DNA of 64,000 nucleotides from Chloroflexus aurantiacus J-10-fl (GCF_000018865.1 NC_010175.1:5194542-5258541), one strand, 5' to 3'. Counted from the stretch's first letter, positions 1 through 9,157 are shown. The notes: generated from the sequence alone by a model not told the origin. Made by a program: numbers and translations.

Positions 1-19
1 TATCGTTGGCGAGGTCGTA

Positions 20-41
20 GGGGCGACGCATGCGTCGCCCC
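20..41. repeat. Palindrome, GACGCATGCGTC core
   Basis: A perfect 22-base inverted repeat centred on GACGCATGCGTC and flanked by G/C runs. It is the first of several like it in gaps of this window (also 6815-6842 and 49442-49473). The remaining bases up to the stop of the phosphoesterase gene at 164 hold no gene that I can support. The motif ATCGTTGGC-GAGGT occurs twice, near positions 3 and 91. Confidence 0.8.
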
Positions 42-163
42 CACAACGCCGGCGCCAGCGATGCATCATTCAGATGCAGCATCAGGGTAATCGTTGGCCG
101 AGGTATGATGACTGCTATCCTACCAGATGCAACAAAAACATTTTATGTCAAATTAACAACCGA

Positions 164-796
164 CTAGATCGCCAGATCGAGCACCCGATAACCGGCTGTG
201 TTAATCACCAGCGTTTGACCGTAGAGCGTCTCTGTCGCGTGACCAAAACCGTAAGAGAGATGGATGTGACCGTGGATCAGATACCGTGGTCGAAACCATT
301 GGATAAAGCGCAGAAGAGCCAGAAAACCGCGATGCGGATAATCGGGGCCGTTGTGAATGCCGAGCGGTGGCGCGTGCGTGAGCAAGACATCAAGATAACG
401 TCCATACCGCAGCCGATTCAAGAACAGGCGCGGCGCCATTCGCAACACCCGTAACATCATTTGGGTTTCGGTATACTGATGATGACCATCAGGCTTATAC
501 CGGATCGAACCACCCAGTCCTCCAATTAACAGTCCTTGATGACAGACAACATGATCTTCGATACACGTGGCACCACGAGCATAACTGACAACCTGCCCAT
601 CGGCCTGTACTTCCGGCGCATCGTGATTGCCCCACACATAAAAACAGGGCTGACCCAACATCGTGACGACAAATTCCAGATAGTAGATTGGCAAATCTCC
701 GCACGCTAACACCAGTTGTACATCAGCAAAGCGCTGCTTGATGTTCAGGCTATAGACGGCTGGAACGATTTCATCGCTGATCGTTAGAGTTCGCAT
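164..796 (-). CDS. Calcineurin-like metallophosphoesterase
   Basis: A 210-residue cytoplasmic protein of the calcineurin-like phosphoesterase superfamily; substrate unknown. Motifs in order: a degenerate first metal motif (TISDEIV near residues 5-11, where the family usually has D-x-H), CGDLP near 33, the catalytic GNHDA near 56, THAPP near 140, and HGHIH near 175, which would bind the second metal. The missing first-motif histidine is odd, but I recall this S-D-E form in other Chloroflexota homologues. The ATG at 796 follows AGGCGG. The gene stands alone, downstream of the sensor kinase on the same strand across a gap of about 115 bases. The family assignment is firm; the role is open. Confidence 0.85.
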   Translation of the reverse strand: MRTLTISDEIVPAVYSLNIKQRFADVQLVLACGDLPIYYLEFVVTMLGQPCFYVWGNHDAPEVQADGQVVSYARGATCIEDHVVCHQGLLIGGLGGSIRYKPDGHHQYTETQMMLRVLRMAPRLFLNRLRYGRYLDVLLTHAPPLGIHNGPDYPHRGFLALLRFIQWFRPRYLIHGHIHLSYGFGHATETLYGQTLVINTAGYRVLDLAI

Positions 797-913
797 GCCG
801 CCTATTGTACTCTATCTGGCTCTGGACGTGGTCAGAAACCGGATGGTTGCCAACGCACTCCCACCGTAAAGGTCATGCATACCGCACAACAGACTATCGC
901 GACCTGATTACCA

Positions 914-2488
914 TTATTTGGTATTACCCGCTTCAACCTCAGTAACGGGGACAGGATTTGCTTCCGGCAACGGCAGGTATATTGCGAATGTACTTCCCCG
1001 CCCAACCTCACTCGCCACAGTCACATAGCCGCCATGCGCCTCGGCAACCCATTTCACTATCGATAGTCCTAAACCGGCCCCACCACTATGCCGTGATCGC
1101 GAGCGATCCACACGGTAAAACCGCTCAAAGATATGCGCACGTGCCTCTTCACTGATGCCAACACCTGTATCGGCAACGCTCAGACAAGCAAACTGCTCGT
1201 AACGTTCTAAACTCAGAATGACCAGTCCACCGGGTGGCGTATACTGCAACGCATTAACCCCCAAATTCAGCAACGCCTGTTTGATACGGTCACGGTCACC
1301 GTACACCAGGATTTGATCTTCAGCACCGATCCGCAGGCGTACCTGTCCGGCCAGTGGTCGTAACTCGCGGAAGACCTCTAACAAGAGTGTATCGAGTTCT
1401 ACCGGTTCATGGCGCAACACCACGTGAGTTTCGCTTTGCGCCAGCAAGAGCAGGTCGTTCACCATCCGAATCAAACGCGCCGTCTCACGCCGCATGTCAC
1501 CGATCACCTCTTTGAGCAGCGCAGGATCGGGACAGGTACCGCGATCCAGAATTTCGAGATTTCCCTGCATCGCCGTCAATGGCGTGCGCAACTCGTGGCT
1601 AACATCGGCAACAAACCGCTGCTGCGTCACGAAGAGACGCTCAAGGCGTGACAGAAGTTCGTTAATGGTAACCGTCAGCAGTTGCAACTCATCGCGCTGC
1701 GCAGGTTCGGGGATGCGCCGCCCCAAATCCTCGGCTCGCACAATACTTTGCGCCGTCATAGTGATCTGCTCAATTGGGCGCAACGCCCGCTTCGAGAGGT
1801 ACATCGCGCCTAAACCATTGATGATCAATGCCAGAAGACCGCCGCCAATCAGTATCTGCTGCAACAACGTCAGGGTGTTCACAACATCATCAAGTGGACG
1901 CGAGACCTGCAAAAAGCCAATTAATTGACCATTGCGCAGGGTGACCGGTGTGATCAGCGATTTGACCGGCACACCGTTAATTTCGCGCACCACACTCATC
2001 TGATCATTGCCGGCGCTAATGTATTGCATCGCCTCCGGCGGCAGTGGTAGCATGTGCGACTCAAGATTCGGTGTACTACTCGCCAGGGTGCCGTCAATCC
2101 GAAAAAACTGAACGCCAACCCCACGGTTGGTAAACAGCTTGATAAAATCGCGATTCAGATAGAGTTGCAATTCACCACTGGCAGTACGAATACTCTGAAA
2201 CCCGACTGCCGAAAGAATCGCCTCTACCTGCTGGGACGCCGACGTAAGATCACGCTGCACACCGGCATACAGGGCCTGGGAAACCGCGAAATGGACACCA
2301 ACTCCAATTCCGCAGAGTGCCAGAGCAAACATACCAGCGTACAACAACGTCAGCCGCACTCGAAATGGCAGCGGCGGCAAATGCAGTCCTATACGATTAA
2401 AGAGAGAGCGTCGTTGTTCCAGTCCTTCAGCAGTCGGCTGCGACTGGTCTACCGACGTTACCTGATCTGTTACTGCTTCACGATCCAT
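914..2488 (-). CDS. Membrane sensor histidine kinase (HAMP-HisKA-HATPase)
   Basis: A 524-residue sensor kinase that should autophosphorylate on His and pass the phosphate to a response regulator. Seen: TM helix near residues 45-70, an extracytoplasmic sensor of about 130 residues, second TM near 205-232, HAMP linker to about 285, HisKA with the phospho-acceptor in VSHELRTPL (His near 298), N box LLNLGVNAL near 407-415, G1 box DTGVGI, F box FERFYRVD and G2 box GAGLGLSIV. The start at 2488 is preferred because GGGAG lies six bases upstream. An in-frame ATG at 2533 would add 15 residues without a good ribosome site. No response regulator gene is adjacent, so the kinase is an orphan within this window. 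Its upstream side is repeat DNA. Confidence 0.92.
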   Translation of the reverse strand: MDREAVTDQVTSVDQSQPTAEGLEQRRSLFNRIGLHLPPLPFRVRLTLLYAGMFALALCGIGVGVHFAVSQALYAGVQRDLTSASQQVEAILSAVGFQSIRTASGELQLYLNRDFIKLFTNRGVGVQFFRIDGTLASSTPNLESHMLPLPPEAMQYISAGNDQMSVVREINGVPVKSLITPVTLRNGQLIGFLQVSRPLDDVVNTLTLLQQILIGGGLLALIINGLGAMYLSKRALRPIEQITMTAQSIVRAEDLGRRIPEPAQRDELQLLTVTINELLSRLERLFVTQQRFVADVSHELRTPLTAMQGNLEILDRGTCPDPALLKEVIGDMRRETARLIRMVNDLLLLAQSETHVVLRHEPVELDTLLLEVFRELRPLAGQVRLRIGAEDQILVYGDRDRIKQALLNLGVNALQYTPPGGLVILSLERYEQFACLSVADTGVGISEEARAHIFERFYRVDRSRSRHSGGAGLGLSIVKWVAEAHGGYVTVASEVGRGSTFAIYLPLPEANPVPVTEVEAGNTK

Positions 2489-2640
2489 CGTTTCTCCCAA
2501 ACGGGTGTAGCGCTTGATAACTGAAGCTGACACCTGTATTTTTGATCAGCATACCACACGCAGCGTATGTTTGTCGGATGTGACATCAACTCTGGTTTCA
2601 TGGAAGTCATGGCACATTCTCCAACATCGCCTGAATACCA

Positions 2641-2775
2641 CACTGTGGTGCGTAAAGTGCTGCTCTTCCCTGAGAGCGCAAGTCCGGCTCGCTGGTATCG
2701 CAAGCCAGAACTAACATGCAACAGCGGGAACCATCTAACACTGGTGGTTTCCCATCTCCAGCGGGGGCAGGTCGC
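2641..2775. repeat. Interspersed repeat family 2, copy A
   Basis: Two blocks here have clear relatives near 6.5 kb. The block at 2645-2693 (TTCCCTGAGA...TCCGGCTCGCT) resembles 6378-6428. The block at 2696-2771 (ending CAGCGGGGGCAGG) resembles 6542-6615. By eye each pair matches at roughly three quarters of positions. No coding capacity is evident. Confidence 0.65.
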
Positions 2776-2828
2776 ATCCCACCACCAGACGCAGTACCAC
2801 CATAACATGCTCATCACCCATCACACGA

Positions 2829-3164
2829 GAACTTATTTCATACAAGCTGTGCGGTTGTACTACCTGACTGTCACACAGGTGCATGAACGCTTGCCGATGA
2901 CCAACAATAGTATCTCCTGCTCCAAGGCTGCCGGTATGGAAGCGAGGAGGGCTGACGCCATCACCAGTACTATCACTCGTTGGATCAGGTGCCTTACCCG
3001 CTTGCCATGTGCGTGTCGCAGCGTGTGGAGTGCGGCAGACTGCCGCCGCACCAGTTGTGCTCACGATCCAGCGTGTGTCACGCCGTTAACCCGACTGGTC
3101 ACGCAGATGCTGTGTGTGCGTGTCACGATGCATGGAGCCTGTCCGTAATCAACGAGATAACTTC
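2829..3164 (+). repeat. 336-bp interspersed element with terminal inverted repeats, copy 1
   Basis: The left end is GAACTTATTTCA and the right end CGAGATAACTTC; the reverse complement of the right end matches the left at 9 of 12 bases. The whole segment matches the reverse complement of 39143-39478 at about three quarters of positions by eye, with exactly the same length. A central inverted repeat around GCGGCAGACTGCCGC (3042-3060) could form a hairpin. No open frame is conserved between the copies, and no target-site duplication is obvious. It may be a non-autonomous mobile element or a structured RNA; the sequence does not decide. Confidence 0.75.
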
Positions 3165-3363
3165 TAATGCAGTGCCAGGACACACAGCGCGTGAACCGGG
3201 TCGTGCGCTGCTAACGAAATACCGGTGACGCGCTGGAAGCACACCGATACCGGCAGCCCGCCAGCACGAGTTTGACAACCCGCAAGAGATTCGAGCTGGC
3301 CTTATCTGCCATTTGACTCGGTATCATCTCAAACATGCACTACGTGATGATGAAACAGGCAAC

Positions 3364-3411
3364 ATAACCACCGGGCAGGTCAGATCATTACCCGACCTGC
3401 CCGGTGGTTAT
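3364..3411 (-). terminator. Hairpin downstream of ppc
   Basis: An 18-bp perfect stem (3364-3381 with 3394-3411) and a 12-base loop begin 42 bases past the ppc stop. There is no strong T-run after the stem, so this is a terminator-like structure, not a textbook intrinsic terminator. Confidence 0.65.
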
Positions 3412-3452
3412 CGGTTTACCATCTCGATCAAACCTGTACCTGCACCCACCGG

Positions 3453-6185
3453 TCATCCGGTTGTGCGCAGGCCGGCTGCAATCGCGTTGACCAGCAGTAG
3501 CAGATCGATCAATGTGGTTTCGGCTGCCGGATCATCAGCCGCCCGCTGGGCACGCCACCGACCCAGCAGCTCTATCTGCCGGCGATGCAGAGGGGCCAGG
3601 CCAATTTGGCGCCGGGCCAGTGTCGCGGTAACCCGTGGGCGCCGCTGCTCAATCGGCATACCGAAAATAGCTGTCAATGCCGCTTCTGTACGGGTAAACT
3701 CCGCATCAATCAGGTTGAGGAATTGTCGCCGTATCTCGTCATCTTCGACCAGGCCGGCATACGCATGCATTGTCTCGCGGTGTGCCGTTTGCAAACTCGT
3801 CCCAACATTGGCCAGCAGGTAACGCAATAACGGCCACCGCCACTGCTCTGCACGCAGTTGCTCCCATAACGCCGGTTCCTGTTCTTGCAAGGCCGTCAAT
3901 GCACTACCAACCCCGTACCAGCCCGGCAGATAAAAGCGGGCCTGATTCCAGCTAAAGACCCAGGGGATGGCTCGCAGATCGGCCAGCGTCGCCTGCCCGG
4001 TACGCCGCGATGGACGTGAGCCGATCCGGCTTTGTTCAATGACATCAATCGGCGTGGCCTGACGGAAGAAGGTAATGAAGCCATCGCGTTCAACCAGTTC
4101 GCGGTAGGCAATACGTGACTTCTCAGCCAGCCAGCCGATCACCGGCTCCAGCGGATGCGGCTCTTCGGGTTGCCGTTGCTGGAGTAATGTATGCTTGGTT
4201 GTCCCGGCAATGAGCAGTTCCAGGTTGTACGCAGCGGTAAGGCGATTGGCATACTTTTGCGAAATGACCTCGCCTTGCTCGGTAAGACGAAGATCACCAT
4301 TCAAACTTCCCGGTGGCAGCATTGAGATGAAGCGGCTGGTGGGTCCGGCGCCACGACTGATCGTGCCACCACGGCCATGGAAGAAACGAATCCGTATTCC
4401 ACGTGCCCGTCCCACTTCTGTCATTGCCCGCTGGGCCTGATACAATGCCCATTGACTGGCCAGGATGCCGCCGTCTTTGTTGCTATCGCTATAGCCAATC
4501 ATCACCTGCTGCACTAACTCCCCACCCTGAGCCTGGGCGATCAAACTACGGCGCGTCACCGGGTGGTCGAGAATATCAGCCAGAATGCGGGGGCTATGTT
4601 CGAGATCTTCGATTGTCTCAAACAATGGAACGACCGGCAATCGACACACCAGACCCTCTGGGGTAGCATATGCCAGACCGGCTTCACGCGCCAGCAGATA
4701 CACGACCAGGACATCAGTTACATCGCGTGTCATGCTGATGATGAGCGGACCAAGGCCGGCTGTACCGTAGCGAGCAATGTGATTGGCAAGAACACGATAG
4801 CTGTCAACGACTGCCGCTGCCTCATAGTCAAGCGGTGTGTTGGGGTGAGCAAATGGCCGTGGTGAAGCAACCTCGCGTTCTAACAGTGCCCGCCGTCGCT
4901 CAGGATCACCACCAATCAGATCGTCAGACGACAAGCCAGCAGCTTCCAATAACTGCGCCAGGGCCCGATCATGAAACTGGCTGTTCTGGCGAACATCAAG
5001 TGTAGCCAGATGAAAGCCAAAGGTGTCAACCAGTTGCATCAATGGACGAATCTCGGCATCGGCCAGTCGCCCGGCCCCTACTGCACGTAAATACCCGGCA
5101 AACTCGCGCAGATCATTGAGCAGTTCATCGGCACAACGATAACGATCAGGATCGTCGACCAGCCGTGCTGCTTCAGCCGGCGCATCGTCTATTGGCAGAC
5201 GAGCCAGCATCAGGTTCAGCGCCTGCCGCCACGGTTCATTGGGGTTACGCGCCACTGCCTGCGCACCACGACTACCTAAACCACTCGACAACCGCCGAAT
5301 CTGGTCAATCAACCCCGGTGGCGTTGGAACGAGCAGATCAGAAATACTGAGATGGCTGGCGGCCTGTCGAATTCGACGCCGCAGGAGACGCAAGGCTTGC
5401 AGACGCATCTCACGAAGGGTTTGTGCAGTAATTTCGGCAGTCACCAGGGGATGACCGTCGCGATCACCACCGACCCACGAACCAAAACTGAGCTTTGGCC
5501 AGGTATCGCTCAGCAGCGCAGGATCGAAACCGGCTTCCTGCCAGGCGTAGCGCAACTGATTATCAAGAACGGGCAAAACATCGGGAAAGACATTGACCAG
5601 GTAATGCAGGACATTGCGCACTTCGGCAGGAACACCCGGCTTGCTCAGAAAGACATCACCGGTACGCCACAATCGTTCGAGCAGGGTCTCAATATCTGCC
5701 GTGATCTCTGCCTGTTCTGCTGGCGACCAGCGCTGACTCTCGCGCCGTACCAGCAACAAGTACAGCTCACGATAATGTGCGAGCACTGTTGCCCGTTTGG
5801 CTTCAGTGGGATGCGCTGTGAGCACCGGCTCGACGTGAACATGGGGAAGCGCCGCAGCAATCTCTTCGCCGGTCAAACCACTTTGGTGCAGCTTCTGCAA
5901 GGCATCTCGCCAGCGCCCCAATTCCGGCGGGATATTCGGATCGCGGTCAGCGACCCGGCGCTGCTGCACTGCTGCGTTTTCCTCGGCGATATTGAGCAAT
6001 TGAAAGGCAATAATGAGTGCCTGTGCCAGTGCGCGAGTTGGAATATGATCACCAGGAGTATGCGAACCCAACCAGGGCAATGCTTCCGATACCGGCCCGG
6101 CATCGACGTCACGCAATACTCTGGCAAAACAATCGAGTAAGAAGGTGAAATCCAGATCGACCTTCTCCTGATCCAGTGGTTGCAT
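3453..6185 (-). CDS. ppc: Phosphoenolpyruvate carboxylase
   Basis: A 910-residue enzyme that carboxylates phosphoenolpyruvate with bicarbonate to oxaloacetate, refilling C4 acids. Family hallmarks: VLTAHPTEAKR with the catalytic His near residue 125, GGDRDGHP near 239-246, GYSDSNKDGG with the active-site Lys near 570, and FFHGRGGTISRGAGP with the key Arg near 605. The C terminus is the canonical IAAGLR-T-TG, so the protein is complete and of normal length. The start at 6185 is chosen because AAAGGTGG precedes it; an ATG at 6203 overlaps that site. Next upstream on the same strand, beyond a 900-base repeat gap, is isocitrate lyase. Together they fit anaplerosis around the 3-hydroxypropionate and glyoxylate routes of Chloroflexus. 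Confidence 0.98.
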   Translation of the reverse strand: MQPLDQEKVDLDFTFLLDCFARVLRDVDAGPVSEALPWLGSHTPGDHIPTRALAQALIIAFQLLNIAEENAAVQQRRVADRDPNIPPELGRWRDALQKLHQSGLTGEEIAAALPHVHVEPVLTAHPTEAKRATVLAHYRELYLLLVRRESQRWSPAEQAEITADIETLLERLWRTGDVFLSKPGVPAEVRNVLHYLVNVFPDVLPVLDNQLRYAWQEAGFDPALLSDTWPKLSFGSWVGGDRDGHPLVTAEITAQTLREMRLQALRLLRRRIRQAASHLSISDLLVPTPPGLIDQIRRLSSGLGSRGAQAVARNPNEPWRQALNLMLARLPIDDAPAEAARLVDDPDRYRCADELLNDLREFAGYLRAVGAGRLADAEIRPLMQLVDTFGFHLATLDVRQNSQFHDRALAQLLEAAGLSSDDLIGGDPERRRALLEREVASPRPFAHPNTPLDYEAAAVVDSYRVLANHIARYGTAGLGPLIISMTRDVTDVLVVYLLAREAGLAYATPEGLVCRLPVVPLFETIEDLEHSPRILADILDHPVTRRSLIAQAQGGELVQQVMIGYSDSNKDGGILASQWALYQAQRAMTEVGRARGIRIRFFHGRGGTISRGAGPTSRFISMLPPGSLNGDLRLTEQGEVISQKYANRLTAAYNLELLIAGTTKHTLLQQRQPEEPHPLEPVIGWLAEKSRIAYRELVERDGFITFFRQATPIDVIEQSRIGSRPSRRTGQATLADLRAIPWVFSWNQARFYLPGWYGVGSALTALQEQEPALWEQLRAEQWRWPLLRYLLANVGTSLQTAHRETMHAYAGLVEDDEIRRQFLNLIDAEFTRTEAALTAIFGMPIEQRRPRVTATLARRQIGLAPLHRRQIELLGRWRAQRAADDPAAETTLIDLLLLVNAIAAGLRTTG

Positions 6186-6373
6186 GCGTATGCCACCTTT
6201 CATTCAAACGACACATATGGCAGCAATGATAATACCATATCAGAGTTTAGACGGGAGAGACTTATCTCCCAAATCCCTAAGCAGAATCCTGGGCCATCTG
6301 AATATTACATCTGGTTCAAAAAAGTCATCGCACGCTACCTACCGCCATCCTTGCGCTGCACCCTTGCGTGCTA

Positions 6374-6617
6374 CACCACCGTGCGCAAATGCTGATATTC
6401 CCTGAGAACGCGAACATCCGGCTCGCTCCCACCTATGCCCAAGACTAGTGCGCTATATGCTCGTTTTCTGCGACGCCTCTGGGAGCGCAAACATCCGGCT
6501 CGCTCGTCACCTGAAGTAGCCTGTGCCTGCGTCCGGTGGAGTATCGCCGCCTTGAACCAACATGCGCTAGCGGAAGCCATCCGACACCGGTGGTTCCGCC
6601 CCCCAGCGGGGGCAGGG
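6374..6617. repeat. Interspersed repeat family 2, copy B
   Basis: Related to 2641-2775. The left block (6378-6428) and right block (6542-6615) correspond to the two blocks of copy A, but are separated by an extra 110 bases. That insert includes a second GAGCGCAAACATCCGGCTCGCTC segment (6483-6505), apparently a local duplication of the left block. Confidence 0.6.
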
Positions 6618-6814
6618 TAGGGTGAGGGCGTGTCTCCATCACATTCGGACACAGAGAACGCTTAACACGCTCTTCATCACCCTGCACGCCGCACTGAGGG
6701 CGCATGCGTCGAACCGGTGATGGTGTGCTTGTAAATCTGGTAGATGAGAAGTCATGACACACTAGCCAACTATGACCCCGACGCTACATCTGGACGATGC
6801 ACCACTGGACGCCA

Positions 6815-6842
6815 GTAAGGGCGACGCATGCGTCGCCCTTAC
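6815..6842. repeat. Perfect 28-base palindrome (GACGCATGCGTC core)
   Basis: A loopless perfect inverted repeat with arms extending into GTAAGGGC. Same core as 20-41 and 49442-49473. Confidence 0.85.
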
Positions 6843-6867
6843 TACGACCACGCCGACAACAATCCAC

Positions 6868-6899
6868 CAGTAGGGGCACGGCATGCCGTGCCCCTACTG
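6868..6899. repeat. Perfect 32-base palindrome (GCACGGCATGCCGTGC core)
   Basis: A loopless perfect inverted repeat with CAGTAGGGG arms. A degenerate relative lies at about 49402-49425 beside the ferritin gene. Confidence 0.85.
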
Positions 6900-7043
6900 C
6901 TACGCCGACAACAATCCACTAGCACCTCGCCGGTCGCACGCCTGACAGAGCACTCCTGCACGGATTTCACAACCTGAGTGATGCACAGTGACAGTCAAGA
7001 TGCGATATGCGTCCCACCAGGGCTGCACACAACGGACAAAACA

Positions 7044-7075
7044 TCCAGGGGGCAATCAGATGGTTGCCCCCTGGA
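7044..7075 (-). terminator. Hairpin downstream of aceA
   Basis: A 12-bp perfect stem (7044-7055 with 7064-7075) and an 8-base loop, starting 48 bases beyond the aceA stop. No T-tract is evident. Confidence 0.6.
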
Positions 7076-7122
7076 CGGATATTCGCGTCAGAAGCTGTTG
7101 ATCGGGTATTAATCCGCTACCG

Positions 7123-8397
7123 CTAGTGGAACTGCTCTTCCTCAGTACTGCCGGTCAATGCCGTTGTGCTGATCTCGCCACCGGCAATCACCTGCGCCAC
7201 CTCATCGAAATAACCGGTCCCAACTTCACGCTGGTGACGGGTCGCCGTGTAACCGTAGGCTTCTGCGGCAAATTCCGCCTGTTGCAATTCGCTGTAGGCA
7301 GCCATCCCCCGATCACGATAGTTGCGCGCCAGTTCAAACATGCTGTAGTTCAGCGCGTGGAAGCCGGCCAGGGTCACGAATTGGAACTTGTAGCCCATGG
7401 CACCCAATTCGCGCTGGAAGGCCGCAATCGTCGCATCGTCCAGCTTCTTCTTCCAGTTGAACGATGGCGAACAGTTGTAGGCCAGCAACTTGCCAGGGAA
7501 TTGGGCGTGAATAGCCTCGGCAAAGCGGCGTGCCTCTTCGAGATTTGGCTCGCTCGTTTCACACCAGATCATATCGGCGTAGGGGGCATAGGCCAGACCA
7601 CGGGCAATCGCCTGATCAAGGCCCGCCCGCACCCGGTAGAAGCCCTCGCTGGTGCGCTCGCCGGTGCAGAAGGGCCGATCCCGCTCATCAATATCACTGG
7701 TGAGCAACGTAGCCGCATTTGCGTCGGTGCGCGCCACAATGATCGTCGGCACCCCCATCACATCGGCTGCCAGACGAGCCGCCACCAGATTACGAATCGC
7801 AGCCTGGGTGGGGATCAACACCTTCCCGCCCATATGACCACACTTCTTTTCGGAGGCAAGCTGATCCTCGAAGTGTACACCTGCCGCACCGGCTTCGATA
7901 TACGCCTTCATAATCTCGAAGACATTGAGTGGGCCACCAAAGCCGGCTTCGGCATCGGCCACAATCGGGGCAAACCAGTAAATGTCATTTCGCCCTTCGC
8001 TGTGATAAATCTGGTCGGCACGGCGGAGGGCATTGTTGATGTTGCGCACCAGTTGGGGGCCTGAATTTGCCGGATAGAGGCTCTGATCGGGATACATCTG
8101 CCCCGCCAGATTGGCATCGGCGGCTACCTGCCAGCCACTCAGGTAGATGGCTTTCAGACCGGCTTTCACCTGCTGCATTGCCTGATTACCCGTTAGGGCA
8201 CCCAGGGCATTGATGTACGGCTCGGTGTGCAAGAGGTTCCACAAGCGCTCGGCACCCATCCGCGCCAGGGTGTACTCAATCTGCACCGAACCCCGCAGAC
8301 GATACACATCCTCCGGCGTGTAGGGGCGCACAATGCCGGCAAAACGCGGCGTGTTCCAACTGTCGGCAATCTGCTTGATCTGTGCGGCACGATCCAT
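7123..8397 (-). CDS. aceA: Isocitrate lyase
   Basis: A 424-residue lyase that cleaves isocitrate to succinate and glyoxylate. The catalytic signature KKCGHMGGK is present with the active-site Cys at 186. Also visible are the N-terminal W-N-TPRF-GI-RPY segment, the metal-binding [11 protein letters not shown] near 146-156, and the substrate loop YNCSPSFNW near the C-terminal third. The start at 8397 has GGAG 8-11 bases upstream; an in-frame ATG at 8535 would add 46 residues of unrelated sequence and overlap the next gene. Glyoxylate made here could feed malate synthase (not in this window) or join the glyoxylate handled by the 3-hydroxypropionate bicycle. The gene is followed by its own hairpin. 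Confidence 0.98.
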   Translation of the reverse strand: MDRAAQIKQIADSWNTPRFAGIVRPYTPEDVYRLRGSVQIEYTLARMGAERLWNLLHTEPYINALGALTGNQAMQQVKAGLKAIYLSGWQVAADANLAGQMYPDQSLYPANSGPQLVRNINNALRRADQIYHSEGRNDIYWFAPIVADAEAGFGGPLNVFEIMKAYIEAGAAGVHFEDQLASEKKCGHMGGKVLIPTQAAIRNLVAARLAADVMGVPTIIVARTDANAATLLTSDIDERDRPFCTGERTSEGFYRVRAGLDQAIARGLAYAPYADMIWCETSEPNLEEARRFAEAIHAQFPGKLLAYNCSPSFNWKKKLDDATIAAFQRELGAMGYKFQFVTLAGFHALNYSMFELARNYRDRGMAAYSELQQAEFAAEAYGYTATRHQREVGTGYFDEVAQVIAGGEISTTALTGSTEEEQFH

Positions 8398-8522
8398 GTG
8401 CGTTTCTCCAATTTCTGCGCTGAATCTGACGAACACGGTCTCAAAAGTATTGATGCTTAGCAGTATAACACTCTGCGTTACGGGGTAGTTACATCTTTGT
8501 GAAGGTGAGTGCAAACAACACC

Positions 8523-8831
8523 CTACCCTTCCCACGTGCGACCGTAATTCTCGGCCAGTTTGGTCAGGATGGCCTGTTCCAGATCAATGTCAAGCAGGTA
8601 AGCCAACTGAAAGAGGTAATTAGCCACATCGGCCAGCTCACCGGCCAGCGCTTCCCGGTCACGTGGTTCGTCACGGAACTGGAAATGTTCGAGTAGCTCC
8701 GCTGCTTCGACCGCCACCGAAATCGCGATATTGCGTGGTGTCTGCGGGAAAATACTATCAGGCGCATACCAGCCCTTGTCTGTCACAAACCGATTAATTG
8801 CGTCGGTTAATTCGGCTATTGTCATCGGCAT
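8523..8831 (-). CDS. MazG-like nucleotide pyrophosphohydrolase
   Basis: A 102-residue all-helical protein of the MazG-like / dCTP pyrophosphatase (RS21-C6) superfamily, which hydrolyse non-canonical or excess nucleoside triphosphates to monophosphates. The metal-binding pattern is visible: [10 protein letters not shown] near residues 39-48 (E-x-x-E) and [13 protein letters not shown] near 61-73 (E-x-x-D). The start at 8831 has AAAGGAG eight bases upstream; starting at 8879 would add residues with no ribosome site. It lies just upstream of aceA on the same strand, with a gap of about 125 bases. The exact substrate is unknown. Confidence 0.85.
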   Translation of the reverse strand: MPMTIAELTDAINRFVTDKGWYAPDSIFPQTPRNIAISVAVEAAELLEHFQFRDEPRDREALAGELADVANYLFQLAYLLDIDLEQAILTKLAENYGRTWEG

Positions 8832-8860
8832 GAGCAGGCTCTCCTTTCGTTGCAACCCAT

Positions 8861-8891
8861 TTGTTTCATTGTAGAGCAAGAATGGTACAAT
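8861..8891 (+). promoter_or_regulatory. Possible promoter of the 71-residue gene and ilvA
   Basis: TACAAT at 8886-8891 with TTGTTT at 8861-8866, spacer 19 (long). It lies about 50 bases before the small gene at 8942. The -10 is good and the -35 weak. Confidence 0.35.
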
Positions 8892-8941
8892 AACGACGAA
8901 TATTGCTAGGGAATTGGCGACCGTGCCAGAGGAGGAAGACG

Positions 8942-9157
8942 ATGCTCACCGTGAATCAAATAGCGCAATACTGCGAACAAGAAATTGCGCGGTTGCAACT
9001 GGCCGGTGATCGCGAAGAACTGCGGCGGCTGCAACTGGCTATCGGTGTGTTGATGAAGGCAGCCGAGCAGGTTCGCGACCGCGAGACGGCTATGCGTTTC
9101 CGCATCCTGGCTGCCCGTGCCGCCAATGCCCAGGAACTTATCACCGGGGAAGATTAG
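8942..9157 (+). CDS. Small helical protein, unknown function
   Basis: A 71-residue protein with no family that I recognise. It has a strong ribosome site (GAGGAGGAAGAC) directly before the ATG, and lies 39 bases upstream of the threonine dehydratase gene on the same strand, so it is probably real and cotranscribed. It is charged and almost entirely helical, with a heptad-like pattern (EQEIARLQLAGDREEL near 13-28), suggesting a coiled coil or helical hairpin. There is no signal peptide or membrane segment. Function not assignable. Confidence 0.7.
   Translation: MLTVNQIAQYCEQEIARLQLAGDREELRRLQLAIGVLMKAAEQVRDRETAMRFRILAARAANAQELITGED

Larger units (their letters stand above)
2489..3452. other. 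Gene-free repeat region between ppc and the sensor kinase
   Basis: No gene is supported in this 960-base gap; open frames here have no recognisable protein features and change across repeat copies. It holds one copy of an interspersed family (2641-2775), a full copy of the 336-bp element (2829-3164), and the hairpin downstream of ppc. Confidence 0.7.
6186..7122. other. Gene-free repeat region between ppc and aceA
   Basis: A 930-base gap without a credible gene. It contains family 2 repeats (6374-6617, with the CATCCGGCTCGC segment present twice), two long palindromes (6815-6842 and 6868-6899), and the aceA terminator hairpin at 7044-7075. Confidence 0.7.

Noticed and set aside
2567..3148. 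Open frame of 193 codons across the gap upstream of ppc
   Set aside because: It runs over two repeat families, has no ribosome site, and its frame is not preserved in the related copy near 39.3 kb.
5352..6140. Long open frame antisense to ppc (262 codons)
   Set aside because: The opposite strand carries the complete ppc with all motifs; the antisense frame has no protein pattern.
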